Assembly (NCBI GenBank): GCA_014237975.1
Contig: JABACA010000017.1
Span: 1 to 39,270, forward strand
DNA from: Mariniblastus sp.
GTDB lineage: Bacteria; Planctomycetota; Planctomycetia; Pirellulales; Pirellulaceae
Direction of reading: 5' to 3'
Length of the DNA: 39,270 bases
This document shows, one piece after another, positions 8,966 through 17,529 of this stretch. The notes beneath the pieces were generated by a model. The model had not been told where the DNA came from and ran no database searches. It saw nothing but the letters and a program-made list of their open reading frames with translations. Each line of letters starts with the position of its first letter. Within the stretch, counting starts at the first letter, position 1. The position numbers and the translations under genes are program-made.

Positions 8966-9041
8966 TTGATCCGATGTTGCATCGGGAAGGCCGGATCAAT
9001 ACAACCAGATTATCGGATTAGAGCGTGTCGGATCTGATCCG
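8966..9041. repeat. Cluster of GGATC/GATCC inverted repeats in the adk leader
   Basis: Three palindromic elements share one core. ATTGATCCG (8965-8973) pairs with CGGATCAAT (8992-9000). Nested in it, CCGATG (8971-8976) pairs with CATCGG (8980-8985) over a three-base loop. CGGATC (9029-9034) pairs with GATCCG (9036-9041) around a single T. They sit 44-120 bases before the adenylate kinase start. They could be operators, or alternative RNA hairpins in the leader; no protein or ligand is implied by the sequence. Confidence 0.5.
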
Positions 9042-9084
9042 CTAACAAGCCGCTCCATTTCTTTGTCAAATACGCGAGTCCATC

Positions 9085-9708
9085 ATGAATTCGGTTGAAA
9101 AAAGATTCCGAAGTGTCTTGTTATTTGGCCCTCCGGGCGTCGGCAAAGGGACCCAGGGCGGTGTCTTGGGAAACATTCCCGGTTTCTTTCATCTGGCAGT
9201 CGGCGATGTATTCCGATCGATTGATATCAACTCGCCAATTGGAAAAAAAGTTTATGCCTACAGTTCCAAAGGTGAACTTGTTCCCGACAATTTGACCATT
9301 GAGATTTGGAAAAAAGCCCTCAACGCGTATGTATCACTGTCCAGGTACAAACCGTGGGAAGACCTGCTGGTTCTGGACGGCATTCCCCGCAACCTGAATC
9401 AGGCGAAGCTGGTCGAATCGGACCTCGATATTCTGAGCGTCATTCATTTGGCATGTTCGGATCAGGAGGACATGATTCACAGAATCAAACGACGCGCGAT
9501 TCGTGAAAACAGGCGCGACGACGCCAACGAAGAGATTATTCGCCATCGTTTTGAAGTGTACAACAAGACATCGATGCCGGTGCTTGAGCATTACCCAGAT
9601 GAAATCGTCTCGACCATTGATGCCAATGGATCACCCGTGGAGGTATTACGTCGGATTCTCGATGCCGTCATCCCGGCGCAAAATGTCTGTTTCACGGCAG
9701 ACTGGTAA
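9085..9708 (+). CDS. adk: Adenylate kinase (short-LID type)
   Basis: 207 residues. The enzyme interconverts ATP + AMP and two ADP in the cytoplasm. The P-loop is GPPGVGKGT (15-23); the AMP-site motif reads D98-G-I-P-R (usually DGFPR); and the region around residues 137-160 (RRAIRENRRDD, then EEIIRHRFEVYNKTSMPVLEHY-like spacing) matches the adenylate kinase arginines, with a short LID and no zinc-type cysteines. The last 15 or so residues extend past the usual end. Twenty-four bases separate it from the next gene, an ABC-2 permease, so the two are probably co-transcribed. The leader has an unusual set of palindromes. A related nucleoside monophosphate kinase specificity cannot be excluded. Confidence 0.88.
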   Translation: MNSVEKRFRSVLLFGPPGVGKGTQGGVLGNIPGFFHLAVGDVFRSIDINSPIGKKVYAYSSKGELVPDNLTIEIWKKALNAYVSLSRYKPWEDLLVLDGIPRNLNQAKLVESDLDILSVIHLACSDQEDMIHRIKRRAIRENRRDDANEEIIRHRFEVYNKTSMPVLEHYPDEIVSTIDANGSPVEVLRRILDAVIPAQNVCFTADW

Positions 9709-9732
9709 CCAACAGGCCACCCAAAGGGTGCG

Positions 9733-11082
9733 ATGAAAAAAATCCTGACGATAGCGGCACGCGAATACCGGGCGATGGTCGGAACCAGGGGGTTCCTGAT
9801 TTCGGTCATCATGATGCCCGTCTTGATGCTGGGCAGCCTGTTCGCAATGGAACTGATGAAGCAGGTCAGTGAAACAAAAGACCGCAGGATCGCAGTCATT
9901 GACCACTCTGGCTTTTTGTTTGGGGAGCTTGCATCCGCCGCAAAGAAACGCAATCAGTTGGTGGATCAGGCTGCCAATTCAATCAACCCGGTTGATTCAA
10001 GATCCGAAATTCCGGGAGTCATACCGGAACGATTCCTGTTGGAAAAAATTGAAATCACTCCGATTACCGACGACGTGCGAATCTCTTTGTCGGAGCGCGT
10101 TCTGCAACAACAGCTCTACGCTTTTATCGAGATCCCTTCCGATATTCTTGCCACTGGAATGGCAAGTGACAACAAAGTGATGTTCTATTCCCAGGATTCC
10201 AGTTTGTCGTTGGCCCGCAAATGGGTCGCCGACACGCTTTCCAATACGGTTCAAAAACAACGCGAAATCGATTCCGGGATTTCTGCCGACATATTACGGC
10301 AGATCAAGGAAACGGGCCAACGGGTTCCCGTTATCGGGCAAGGTTTAATAACCCGCAATCCCCAGGGCCAGATCGAAACGGCCGCTGAAAAAGAAATCAT
10401 GGAAGCCGTTTTTCTGCCGTTGGGAATCATGATGTTGATGTTCATGGTGATCTTCATGGCCTCCCAGCCGATGCTGGAAAGCGTGCTTGAAGAAAAGTCA
10501 CAAAGGATCGCGGAAGTGCTGCTGGGCAGCGCCAATCCATTCCAAGTCATGATGGGTAAATTGATTGGCACGGTCGGTGGTTCTCTCACAATTTTTGCCA
10601 TCTATTTAATTGGTGGCTATTCACTGGCCGCTTACCGGGGCTGGACGGACATTGTCCCGCTTGGCCTGATTCCGTGGTTCCTCCTGTTTCAAGTCGCCGG
10701 TGTTTTCTTCTACGCCTCCATCTTTTTGGCCGTTGGCGCGTCGGTTTCCCAATTAAAAGAAGCTCAGTCGATGTTACTGCCGGTATGGATGATGCTGATG
10801 TTGCCGCTGTTCATCTGGTTCGTGATCGTGCAGGACCCACTCAGCCAACTTTCCGTCCTGATTTCCCTGTTCCCTCCTGCCACGCCGACGACCATGATGC
10901 TGAGAATGGCAACCGGCCAGGCAATTCCACTTTGGCAACCGATTCTGGGACTGGTCTTGACGACATTGACCACGCTGATGATGGTCGTTTTGGCGGGCCG
11001 GATTTTTCGGGTCGGTATCCTTTGGCAGGGAAAAACTCCCAAACTGGGTGAACTTCTCAAGTGGGCCGTCGTCGGTAATTAA
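9733..11082 (+). CDS. ABC-2 type transporter permease (NatB-like)
   Basis: 449 residues. One hydrophobic segment lies near the N-terminus (about 20-40), followed by a large extracytoplasmic domain (about 45-210) and five or six TM segments from about 213 to 435. The start of the second hydrophobic block contains EEKSQRIAEVLLGSANPFQVMMGK, split here as EEKSQRIAEVLL plus GSANPFQVMMGK, which is characteristic of NatB/ABC-2 permeases. Such proteins work with a NatA-type ATPase in export of ions, drugs or peptides. No ATPase gene adjoins it: adenylate kinase precedes it and an OPT transporter follows. The partner must be encoded elsewhere. The start ATG has AAGGG about 7 bases upstream. Confidence 0.88.
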   Translation: MKKILTIAAREYRAMVGTRGFLISVIMMPVLMLGSLFAMELMKQVSETKDRRIAVIDHSGFLFGELASAAKKRNQLVDQAANSINPVDSRSEIPGVIPERFLLEKIEITPITDDVRISLSERVLQQQLYAFIEIPSDILATGMASDNKVMFYSQDSSLSLARKWVADTLSNTVQKQREIDSGISADILRQIKETGQRVPVIGQGLITRNPQGQIETAAEKEIMEAVFLPLGIMMLMFMVIFMASQPMLESVLEEKSQRIAEVLLGSANPFQVMMGKLIGTVGGSLTIFAIYLIGGYSLAAYRGWTDIVPLGLIPWFLLFQVAGVFFYASIFLAVGASVSQLKEAQSMLLPVWMMLMLPLFIWFVIVQDPLSQLSVLISLFPPATPTTMMLRMATGQAIPLWQPILGLVLTTLTTLMMVVLAGRIFRVGILWQGKTPKLGELLKWAVVGN

Positions 11083-11220
11083 AGGCCACTCGCAGTGTAT
11101 CGCGGAATATGACTTTAAAGCCTCGGTTGCTTACTTTCGTTGGCTCGCAACTTTGCACTAGAATGCTGTGGGAAACGACCTTTACGTGGTTCAATGGATT
11201 GCTGAGTCAGAGAATCGAAC

Positions 11221-13254
11221 ATGTCCGACGATAATGTCAACCAATTGTTGAGAAAAGGCGAACTGATTCGTTTAGGTGCCTATCCGGAATTTACCTGGCC
11301 GGCCGTGTTGGTGGGCTGGTTTCTGGGTGCGATCATTGCCGTATCGATCAGTTATGCGGCACTCAAACTCGGTTTCTCGATTGAAGGTTCCGAGTTGGCC
11401 GCCATCCTCGGTTGGGGAATTCTCCGCGGCCTGATGGGACGTACCAGTATTGTTGAAAACAACATCAACCAAACGATTGCATCGGCCGTCAACGGAGCAT
11501 CGTCCGGAATCATGTTCTCTATCCCGGCCCTGTTCATCCTGAGCAACAAACCGGGGCTGGAGTCGGTGGCCGATTTCAATGTGCCACTCATGATTTTTGC
11601 CTGCATTACCGGGGCATTCATTGGCCTCGCCTTTGTCATACCGCTTCGTAAACAGATGATCGATTTTCAGCGACTGCCTTACCCGGGAGGGATCGCGGTC
11701 GCCACCATCCTCAAGTCGCCAGGTGCCGGCATTCGCAAATCGATCTACCTGTTCGGTGCAGCGATTGTGTCGGGCGCGGTTTACCTGGTTCTCAGCCTGA
11801 ATCATGTCGAAGACATCAACGTGGGTGCGTTGATCAATTCCGCCTTTAACCCAACGGGTGACGAATTGGTTGCCCCCGTCATTCCCGGACGTTATTCGTT
11901 GATATTCTTTGCGTCGCTGATGACCATTGGTGTCGGCTTCCTTTCCGGCAAAGGTGGATTCTGGTTTGGTGCGGGTGGCTTTATCTGTTATTGGTTCCTG
12001 TCCCCGATGTTGTCGTTGATCGGAACCGATGAAGTCAAAAACCTGGTTGAATCACCACTGGCATTGCGGGGTGCCATTTATAAACCAACCGGGATCGGAA
12101 TGCTGATCGGCGCCGCCATGGGTGGGATCATCATGGCCTTCCCCCTGATTCGCAGCGCCATCACGTCGATGAGTAAAGCGGGCAAGGATGACAAAGATGA
12201 ATCGGCCCACCAGGACGAATTGCCGATCTGGCTGTTGGCTATCGCAATCGTCCTCGGTGCGGCATTACTGATCTTCCTGGCTCAACAGTCGGCCGTGGAC
12301 ATGTCCTGGGGTATGGCAGCGGCGATGGCCCTGCTGGGGACACTCTGGATCTGGATCGCCGGTGTGATTGTGGCGGAATGCGTTGGCCGAACCAACTGGT
12401 CACCTTTGTCCGGCATGACCTTGATTGCGGTGACCATTCTGATTGTGATCGCCAATACCGGACTCGACAAACCTCAGACCATCATCAGTTCCATGGTGGT
12501 CGGGGCGGCCATCTGCCTGGCCATCTCACAGGCGTCAGACATGATGCTGGACCTTAAATCGGGTTACCTGGTTGGCGGCGTTCCGCGGCGTCAGCAAATG
12601 GCCCAGTTCGTCGGTGCCTGGCTGGGCCCCTGTATCGTGATCGGCCTGATGTTCCTACTGCACTGGGGTGCCCAATCGGGGCAGGCCGTCCAAACGGCCA
12701 GTGCACCCCCGGCGGTGAACCAGCCGGCAACCGAAGCAAATGGCGGCCAAGTCACCCCCAGCCAGGATTCGGTAGCGGCCAAGGGTCAGACTGCACCACC
12801 CAGCGAACCGGTGAACTACGTTCCGAAAACCGGATTTGGCAGTGAACGACTACCCGCCCCGCAGGCGGATGCCCTGGCCAGTGTGATCGAAGGGATTGTC
12901 GATGGAAACGTTCCAACCTATCGGTATGTGGCCGGTGGAGGACTTGGGTTCCTGTTGGCCATCAGTGGGCTGGGAGGGATTGGCGTGATGGTCGCACTCG
13001 GATTCTACATGCCCTTTAACATTGTTCTGACTTACACGATCGGTTGCATCTTGCGGATCGTCAGCGACAAAACGGCTGGACGCAGGTTCAGTGAACAGGT
13101 TGGAATCCCGATCGCGGCTGGACTGATTGTGGGCGAAGCCTTAGTTGGAGTGGCCATCGCGATGCAAAAAGTTTTCTGGCCCTCGCTCGAGACAGCCCAG
13201 GAAACAGGGCAGTTGTGGGAAGTCTTCCGTCAAACCGTGCTACAAATATTCTAG
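11221..13254 (+). CDS. OPT family oligopeptide transporter
   Basis: 677 residues with about 14-16 hydrophobic segments. The N-terminal part (PEFTWPAVLVGWFLGAI, ISYAALKLGFSIEGSELAAILGWG, ENNINQTIASA) and the LPYPGGIAVATILKSP region are characteristic of bacterial OPT/YSL-like transporters, which couple peptide or metal-chelate uptake to protons. A low-complexity linker rich in Ala, Pro, Gln and Thr (about 494-545) separates the last membrane block and is likely non-cytoplasmic or disordered. Twelve bases separate it from the next gene, indicating an operon with the small membrane protein and AMP nucleosidase. The substrate is not known. Confidence 0.92.
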   Translation: MSDDNVNQLLRKGELIRLGAYPEFTWPAVLVGWFLGAIIAVSISYAALKLGFSIEGSELAAILGWGILRGLMGRTSIVENNINQTIASAVNGASSGIMFSIPALFILSNKPGLESVADFNVPLMIFACITGAFIGLAFVIPLRKQMIDFQRLPYPGGIAVATILKSPGAGIRKSIYLFGAAIVSGAVYLVLSLNHVEDINVGALINSAFNPTGDELVAPVIPGRYSLIFFASLMTIGVGFLSGKGGFWFGAGGFICYWFLSPMLSLIGTDEVKNLVESPLALRGAIYKPTGIGMLIGAAMGGIIMAFPLIRSAITSMSKAGKDDKDESAHQDELPIWLLAIAIVLGAALLIFLAQQSAVDMSWGMAAAMALLGTLWIWIAGVIVAECVGRTNWSPLSGMTLIAVTILIVIANTGLDKPQTIISSMVVGAAICLAISQASDMMLDLKSGYLVGGVPRRQQMAQFVGAWLGPCIVIGLMFLLHWGAQSGQAVQTASAPPAVNQPATEANGGQVTPSQDSVAAKGQTAPPSEPVNYVPKTGFGSERLPAPQADALASVIEGIVDGNVPTYRYVAGGGLGFLLAISGLGGIGVMVALGFYMPFNIVLTYTIGCILRIVSDKTAGRRFSEQVGIPIAAGLIVGEALVGVAIAMQKVFWPSLETAQETGQLWEVFRQTVLQIF

Positions 13255-13266
13255 GAGAAGACCAGC

Positions 13267-13803
13267 ATGAATGTTTTGGGACAAATCCTGTTGTGGGGCG
13301 GTTTCCTGTCAGGATCCCTGGCGACCGTGCTCAATCTGGAGAAAAAGATTGCCTGGTCCACGATTCCATGGGGATGGTATATCGGCTCGGTGATTATCTG
13401 TATCATCGGCATTGTCCTGTTACGAATTGGCAAAAAGTCGGCCGCGGAAAGCTCGCATGAATCCACCGCCAGCCTGGCCGAAATCCGTGCAAGCCTGGTC
13501 AACTTGATCAACCATACGGAACAGCTGCGGGGCCAGATGGACGAAATGGCGCCCAGTGAAATGGTCGCGTTCATTGACGACGTTCTCGCGCCGGACTTCT
13601 ACACGTTTGCCGAAGGTCGTAATGCCATTACCGCCGAGATGGGACTGCAGAAATTCGCCGATGTGATGACGCATTTTTCAGCCGGCGAACGGGCCATCAA
13701 CCGGGCCTGGTCCGCAGCGGCCGACGGCTATGTCGACGAGGCCACAACGTGTGTCAAACGTGGCCTTGCCATGTTGCACGATGCCCAACAGGAACTTGGA
13801 TAG
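13267..13803 (+). CDS. Hypothetical two-TM coiled-coil protein in the OPT operon
   Basis: 178 residues. Hydrophobic segments at about 3-23 and 36-54 are followed by a polar, helical cytoplasmic domain (about 62-178) with a likely coiled coil around 65-95. I do not recognise a family. The start has AGGAGAAG upstream, and the gene sits 12 bases after the OPT transporter stop and 16 bases before the AMP nucleosidase start. Its position suggests an accessory subunit of the OPT transporter, which is inference from context only. Confidence 0.8.
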   Translation: MNVLGQILLWGGFLSGSLATVLNLEKKIAWSTIPWGWYIGSVIICIIGIVLLRIGKKSAAESSHESTASLAEIRASLVNLINHTEQLRGQMDEMAPSEMVAFIDDVLAPDFYTFAEGRNAITAEMGLQKFADVMTHFSAGERAINRAWSAAADGYVDEATTCVKRGLAMLHDAQQELG

Positions 13804-13819
13804 GGTTACACATACCGGC

Positions 13820-14605
13820 ATGACCACCAACGAGTACGACAAATTGCAAATCGCCAAAAATTGGCTGCCGCGTTATACCGGAATGCCCTTGGACGAATTT
13901 GGCGACAACATTTTACTGACCAATTTCCACAGCTACGCCGAGCAATTTGCCAACCGGTTTGATTGCGAAATTCGGGGTATCGGAAAACCGATGCAGGCGG
14001 CAACCAATTCGGCAGGACTGACGATCATCAATTTTGGCATCGGATCTGCCAATGCGGCGACGGTGATGGACCTGCTGCTGGCCCGTCCACCCAAAGGCGT
14101 CCTGTTCCTGGGCAAATGCGGGGGTCTGAAACAGTCCACCGAGATAGGTCATTTCATCTTACCGATCGCAGCCATTCGAGGCGAAGGTACCAGCAACGAC
14201 TACCTGCCCCCCGAGGTGCCGGCGTTGCCCTCGTTCAAGTTACACAAATTTGTTTCGGATCGCATGGTAGACCGCGAACTTGAATACCGAACCGGAGTCA
14301 TTTACACCACCAACCGCAGACTTTGGGAACACGACCAACACTTTCGATCCCACCTCGAGCGACTGACCTGTATCGGGATCGACATGGAAACGGCCACGCT
14401 GTTTATCGTGGGACATTACAATCAGATTGCCCGGGGCGCATTGCTGCTGGTTTCGGATGTTCCGACGACACCTGACGGTGTCAAGACCGAAGAGTCGGAC
14501 CAGATGGTGACATCCAACTGGGCCAACCTGCATCTTGAGATTGGAATTGAAGCGATGACCGAAATTGGGGAACAGGGCGAACAGATTCGACATTTCAGGT
14601 ATTGA
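13820..14605 (+). CDS. amn: AMP nucleosidase (short, Bacteroidetes-type)
   Basis: 261 residues from ATG 13820. An upstream in-frame extension to 13730 overlaps the previous gene and does not look like the family. The enzyme hydrolyses AMP to adenine and ribose 5-phosphate. Diagnostic stretches are AKNWLPRYTGMPLDEFG and ILLTNFHSYAEQFA near the N-terminus, INFGIGSANAATVMDLL, LFLGKCGGLK, and the phosphorylase-superfamily signature IDMETATLF. It lacks the large N-terminal regulatory domain of the E. coli enzyme, as short-form members do. It is the third gene of a tight operon with the OPT transporter. No strong Shine-Dalgarno is seen, so translation may be coupled to the upstream gene. Confidence 0.9.
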   Translation: MTTNEYDKLQIAKNWLPRYTGMPLDEFGDNILLTNFHSYAEQFANRFDCEIRGIGKPMQAATNSAGLTIINFGIGSANAATVMDLLLARPPKGVLFLGKCGGLKQSTEIGHFILPIAAIRGEGTSNDYLPPEVPALPSFKLHKFVSDRMVDRELEYRTGVIYTTNRRLWEHDQHFRSHLERLTCIGIDMETATLFIVGHYNQIARGALLLVSDVPTTPDGVKTEESDQMVTSNWANLHLEIGIEAMTEIGEQGEQIRHFRY

Positions 14606-14643
14606 TCCCGTCTATCTTGTAAACAGCGGCTAAATGTCACAGA

Positions 14644-14677
14644 ATTAAGCCGTCTAAAATACACCGACTGGCTTAAT
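14644..14677. repeat. Inverted repeat ATTAAGCC/GGCTTAAT
   Basis: A perfect 8-bp inverted repeat (14644-14651 and 14670-14677) with an 18-base spacer lies between the AMP nucleosidase stop and the DUF3500 start. There is no T tract, so a Rho-independent terminator is unlikely. The roughly 26-bp centre spacing would suit an operator upstream of the exported DUF3500 gene. Confidence 0.4.
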
Positions 14678-14742
14678 GGCCGAGCGGCCTATCGGTAACC
14701 TATCAATCTATCAATGACTTTTTTTTGCGCAGGGAGTCAATC

Positions 14743-15810
14743 GTGATTCGTTTTATTCCAGCCCTCCTGTTGCTTTTGGTTGCGACAACCGCAGGTGCCC
14801 AACAACGATCTGATTTTGTGTCGGACGCAAGCAGTGTGGTCGGAACGTACGCGCCTGTCTTTGGCAACAACAGTCCGGCCGATCAAGTCAAATCGGCAAA
14901 TCAGTTTCTCGATTCCTTAAACAAGGAACAAAAATCGGCCGTTCTCCACAAACTCGACAGCCCCGAGCGACGACAGTGGACCAACCTCCCGGCACCAGCC
15001 GACGCGGGCGGTTTGCGGCTGGGACTGTTGGATAAAAATCAGGTTCGCGCCGCATGCAACCTGATGGCCACGCTGTTCAGTGAACAAGGTTACACGAAGA
15101 TGTGTCACATCATGCTGGCCGATGACCAACTATTAAAAGGCGGGCGGCCGCGGCGAGGTTTTGGCACGGAAAATTTTTCGTTGGTCATTTTCGGCCAGCC
15201 GTCGACCAGCCAACCGTGGGCATTTCAACTGGATGGCCATCATGTGGGTGTCAACGTTTCCATAGCGGGTAAAGCGATGACGGTTGCCCCCAGTTTTATC
15301 GGGACCCAGCCTCAGTCTTTCACTCTCGCCGGGAAAAAATACCGGCCACTGACGGGTGAAATTGATGACGCCTATCAACTGGCTGGCTCCCTGACCGACG
15401 CCCAGGCCAAACAGGCCATCCTACAGCCGAAACGAGGATTTATTCGTGTTGGACCGGGCAAAGATGGCGAGGTTCCTACGGCCGTGGGAGTGCCCTGTTC
15501 CACCTTTGATAATCAACAGAGGAAAATACTTACCCGGTTGATTGAACAATGGGTCAATGATCTGCCCGCCGAACAAGCCCAGCAACGAATGGCCCAGCTG
15601 GAAAAGGAAATTGACCAAATGCGATTTGCCTGGAATGGCCCGCGGCAGGCCGGCAGCGACATCTCCTATTCCATCCAGGGACCTTCGCTAATCATCGAGT
15701 ACGCCTGCCAGGACCTGGGCGGAAAGCCGCTGCAGCACCTGCATTCCATATACCGGGATCCAACCAATGAATACGGCGGACAACTCGATGACAATTTGTC
15801 CAATCAATAA
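14743..15810 (+). CDS. Exported DUF3500 family protein
   Basis: 355 residues from GTG 14743, chosen because AGGGAG lies 7 bases upstream; a TTG at 14725 would overlap that site. A signal peptide (IRFIPALLLLLVATTAGAQ) indicates export. The body matches DUF3500: WTNLPAP near residue 79, the FSLVIFGQP and WAFQLDGHHVGVN stretch, PSFIGTQP, and LTDAQAKQAIL. The family has no established activity, although the GHH motif is strongly conserved and suggests a metal or catalytic site. It follows the AMP nucleosidase by 137 bases with an inverted repeat between them, so it probably has its own promoter. Confidence 0.85.
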   Translation: MIRFIPALLLLLVATTAGAQQRSDFVSDASSVVGTYAPVFGNNSPADQVKSANQFLDSLNKEQKSAVLHKLDSPERRQWTNLPAPADAGGLRLGLLDKNQVRAACNLMATLFSEQGYTKMCHIMLADDQLLKGGRPRRGFGTENFSLVIFGQPSTSQPWAFQLDGHHVGVNVSIAGKAMTVAPSFIGTQPQSFTLAGKKYRPLTGEIDDAYQLAGSLTDAQAKQAILQPKRGFIRVGPGKDGEVPTAVGVPCSTFDNQQRKILTRLIEQWVNDLPAEQAQQRMAQLEKEIDQMRFAWNGPRQAGSDISYSIQGPSLIIEYACQDLGGKPLQHLHSIYRDPTNEYGGQLDDNLSNQ

Positions 15811-15836
15811 CCGGAATGGCAGCCAATTGGGGAATC

Positions 15837-15852
15837 GATTGCAACGGCAATC
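15837..15852. repeat. Small hairpin downstream of the DUF3500 gene
   Basis: GATTGC (15837-15842) and GCAATC (15847-15852) form a 6-bp stem with a four-base loop, 26 bases after the stop codon. No T tract follows, so termination function is doubtful. Confidence 0.3.
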
Positions 15853-15970
15853 CGGTCGCGAAGCAACCCGCATCGCCTACATTCGTTGCAGTCATCTTTG
15901 AATCAACAAGAATAAGGGTATTGCCGAGACACATGGATCGGAAAGTAACACTTAACTGACGAAAGGTGTA

Positions 15971-16732
15971 ATGGATTTGTATCGGGAACCAAGCCAAATG
16001 ACCTACCTGTTGCTGCAGGTGCGCAAGCCCAAAGACCCGATGCGCCATCACGAAATCGATTGTTTCGCGCGGGCACTTGCCTGCCCGGTTTCGAATATCG
16101 AGACGCATGACCTGATTTCAAGGCATCCTGATTTTGAACAGATCGATTGTGTCGATGCTGTTCTCATCGGGGGGAGTGGTGATTTTTCGGTAGCTCGTGG
16201 CGGTCCCTGGTTGGCAGGGGCGATGACCACGTTTCAGGATCTTTACAATATGTCAAAACCCACCTTTGCTTCGTGCTGGGGATTTCAGGCGTTTGCCCGG
16301 GCATTGGGTGGTGAAGTCGTCACCGACATGAGCCGGGCCGAACTGGGTACGCTGGAGATGTCCCTGACCAGCGAAGGTCTGGAAGACCCGCTGTTTGGGC
16401 CATTAGGCAAAACATTTCATGGTCAGTTGGGCCACGAAGACATTGTGCATCGCCTGCCTGTCGATGCGATTCGACTGGCGTCATCGCCAAAAGTAGAAAA
16501 CCAGGCATTCACCTTTCGAGGAAAGCCAATTTACTGCACCCAATTTCACCCGGAAATGGAATGTGCCGACTTGATTCGGCGGCTGGAAGCGTACCCAAGT
16601 TACCTGGAAAAAATAATGGGATGGAGTTTTGAAGATTTCAAACAGCACTGCCATGAAACGCCCGAGACCATTCTGCTGCTTCGACGTTTTGCGGTTTTTT
16701 TGTCCAACATTTTAAAAGCAAAGAAAGACTGA
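15971..16732 (+). CDS. Class I glutamine amidotransferase-like protein
   Basis: 253 residues. The protein has the class I (GuaA/PuuD-like) fold with a complete triad: nucleophile C102 in ASCWGFQ, H193 and E195 in QFHPEM, plus the LIGGSGD oxyanion-loop region at 65-71. Such proteins either supply ammonia from glutamine to a partner enzyme or hydrolyse gamma-glutamyl amides; no synthetase domain is attached. ATG 15971 has GAAAGG just upstream; an internal ATG at 15998 is possible. It is the first gene of a three-gene operon (6-base gap to the PhyH gene), so its substrate is probably linked to a hydroxylation and an oxidation step. The substrate is unknown. Confidence 0.88.
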   Translation: MDLYREPSQMTYLLLQVRKPKDPMRHHEIDCFARALACPVSNIETHDLISRHPDFEQIDCVDAVLIGGSGDFSVARGGPWLAGAMTTFQDLYNMSKPTFASCWGFQAFARALGGEVVTDMSRAELGTLEMSLTSEGLEDPLFGPLGKTFHGQLGHEDIVHRLPVDAIRLASSPKVENQAFTFRGKPIYCTQFHPEMECADLIRRLEAYPSYLEKIMGWSFEDFKQHCHETPETILLLRRFAVFLSNILKAKKD

Positions 16733-16738
16733 TTACCG

Positions 16739-17512
16739 ATGGCAGACATTTTCAGCCCGAAACACTGCGAGCAGTTTCAAGATGACGGGTTTTTATTGAT
16801 CCGCCAACTCTTTTCAAGGGAAGAAATCAACGGAGTGATGCATTATGCAAAATCGGATCCAATGATCCAAAACGAAGCCTATTCGAAAAATGACGGTGCC
16901 GGCGGACAAAGCAAACTGTCGGTCAATAATGAATTGGCCTCAACGCCCTACTCAGCCATCGTTCAAAGCCAGAGGGTTGCCGGCACGATGGCCCGCTTAC
17001 TGAATGACGAGGTTTATCACTACCACCACAAAATGATGCTCAAGGAACCGCGTGTGGGTGGGGCCTGGGAATGGCACCAGGATTACGGCTACTGGTACAA
17101 CAACGGCTGCCTGTTTCCCGACATGGCCAGCTGCCTGATCGCCCTCGATCAAGCCACGAAACAAAATGGCTGCCTGCAGGTCATTCGGGGTTCCCACCGG
17201 ATGGGGCGAGTCGATCACGGCAAATCGGGTGACCAAACATCGGCCGATCAGGTACGCGTTGACGCGGCACTGAACCGCATGGAATTGGTTTACTGTGAAT
17301 TGGATCCGGGTGACGCCATTTTTTTCCATGGCAACCTGCTGCATCGATCCGATCAAAACAGGAGTGAGATGGCCCGCTGGTCATTGATATGTTGCTATAA
17401 CACGCGTCACAATGATCCCTATATCTCAAACGGACGTCATCCGAATTATCAACCGTTACAGATTTTGCCGGATGATCGGGTGCGTGAAAAACTCATTGAA
17501 TTGGATAACTAA
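16739..17512 (+). CDS. Phytanoyl-CoA dioxygenase (PhyH) family Fe(II)/2-oxoglutarate oxygenase
   Basis: 257 residues. The iron facial triad is visible as H113 and D115 in [11 protein letters not shown] and H202 in [10 protein letters not shown], with R213 (ARWSL) for 2-oxoglutarate. The WHQD neighbourhood resembles that of EctD-like hydroxylases, but the signature is not complete. The enzyme should hydroxylate a small molecule using oxygen and 2-oxoglutarate. It starts 6 bases after the amidotransferase stop and ends 17 bases before the Gfo/Idh/MocA gene. The start has no clear Shine-Dalgarno and may depend on coupling. Many planctomycete paralogues of this family have no known substrate. Confidence 0.92.
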   Translation: MADIFSPKHCEQFQDDGFLLIRQLFSREEINGVMHYAKSDPMIQNEAYSKNDGAGGQSKLSVNNELASTPYSAIVQSQRVAGTMARLLNDEVYHYHHKMMLKEPRVGGAWEWHQDYGYWYNNGCLFPDMASCLIALDQATKQNGCLQVIRGSHRMGRVDHGKSGDQTSADQVRVDAALNRMELVYCELDPGDAIFFHGNLLHRSDQNRSEMARWSLICCYNTRHNDPYISNGRHPNYQPLQILPDDRVREKLIELDN

Positions 17513-17529
17513 CAACGCAAGGATTTCCA

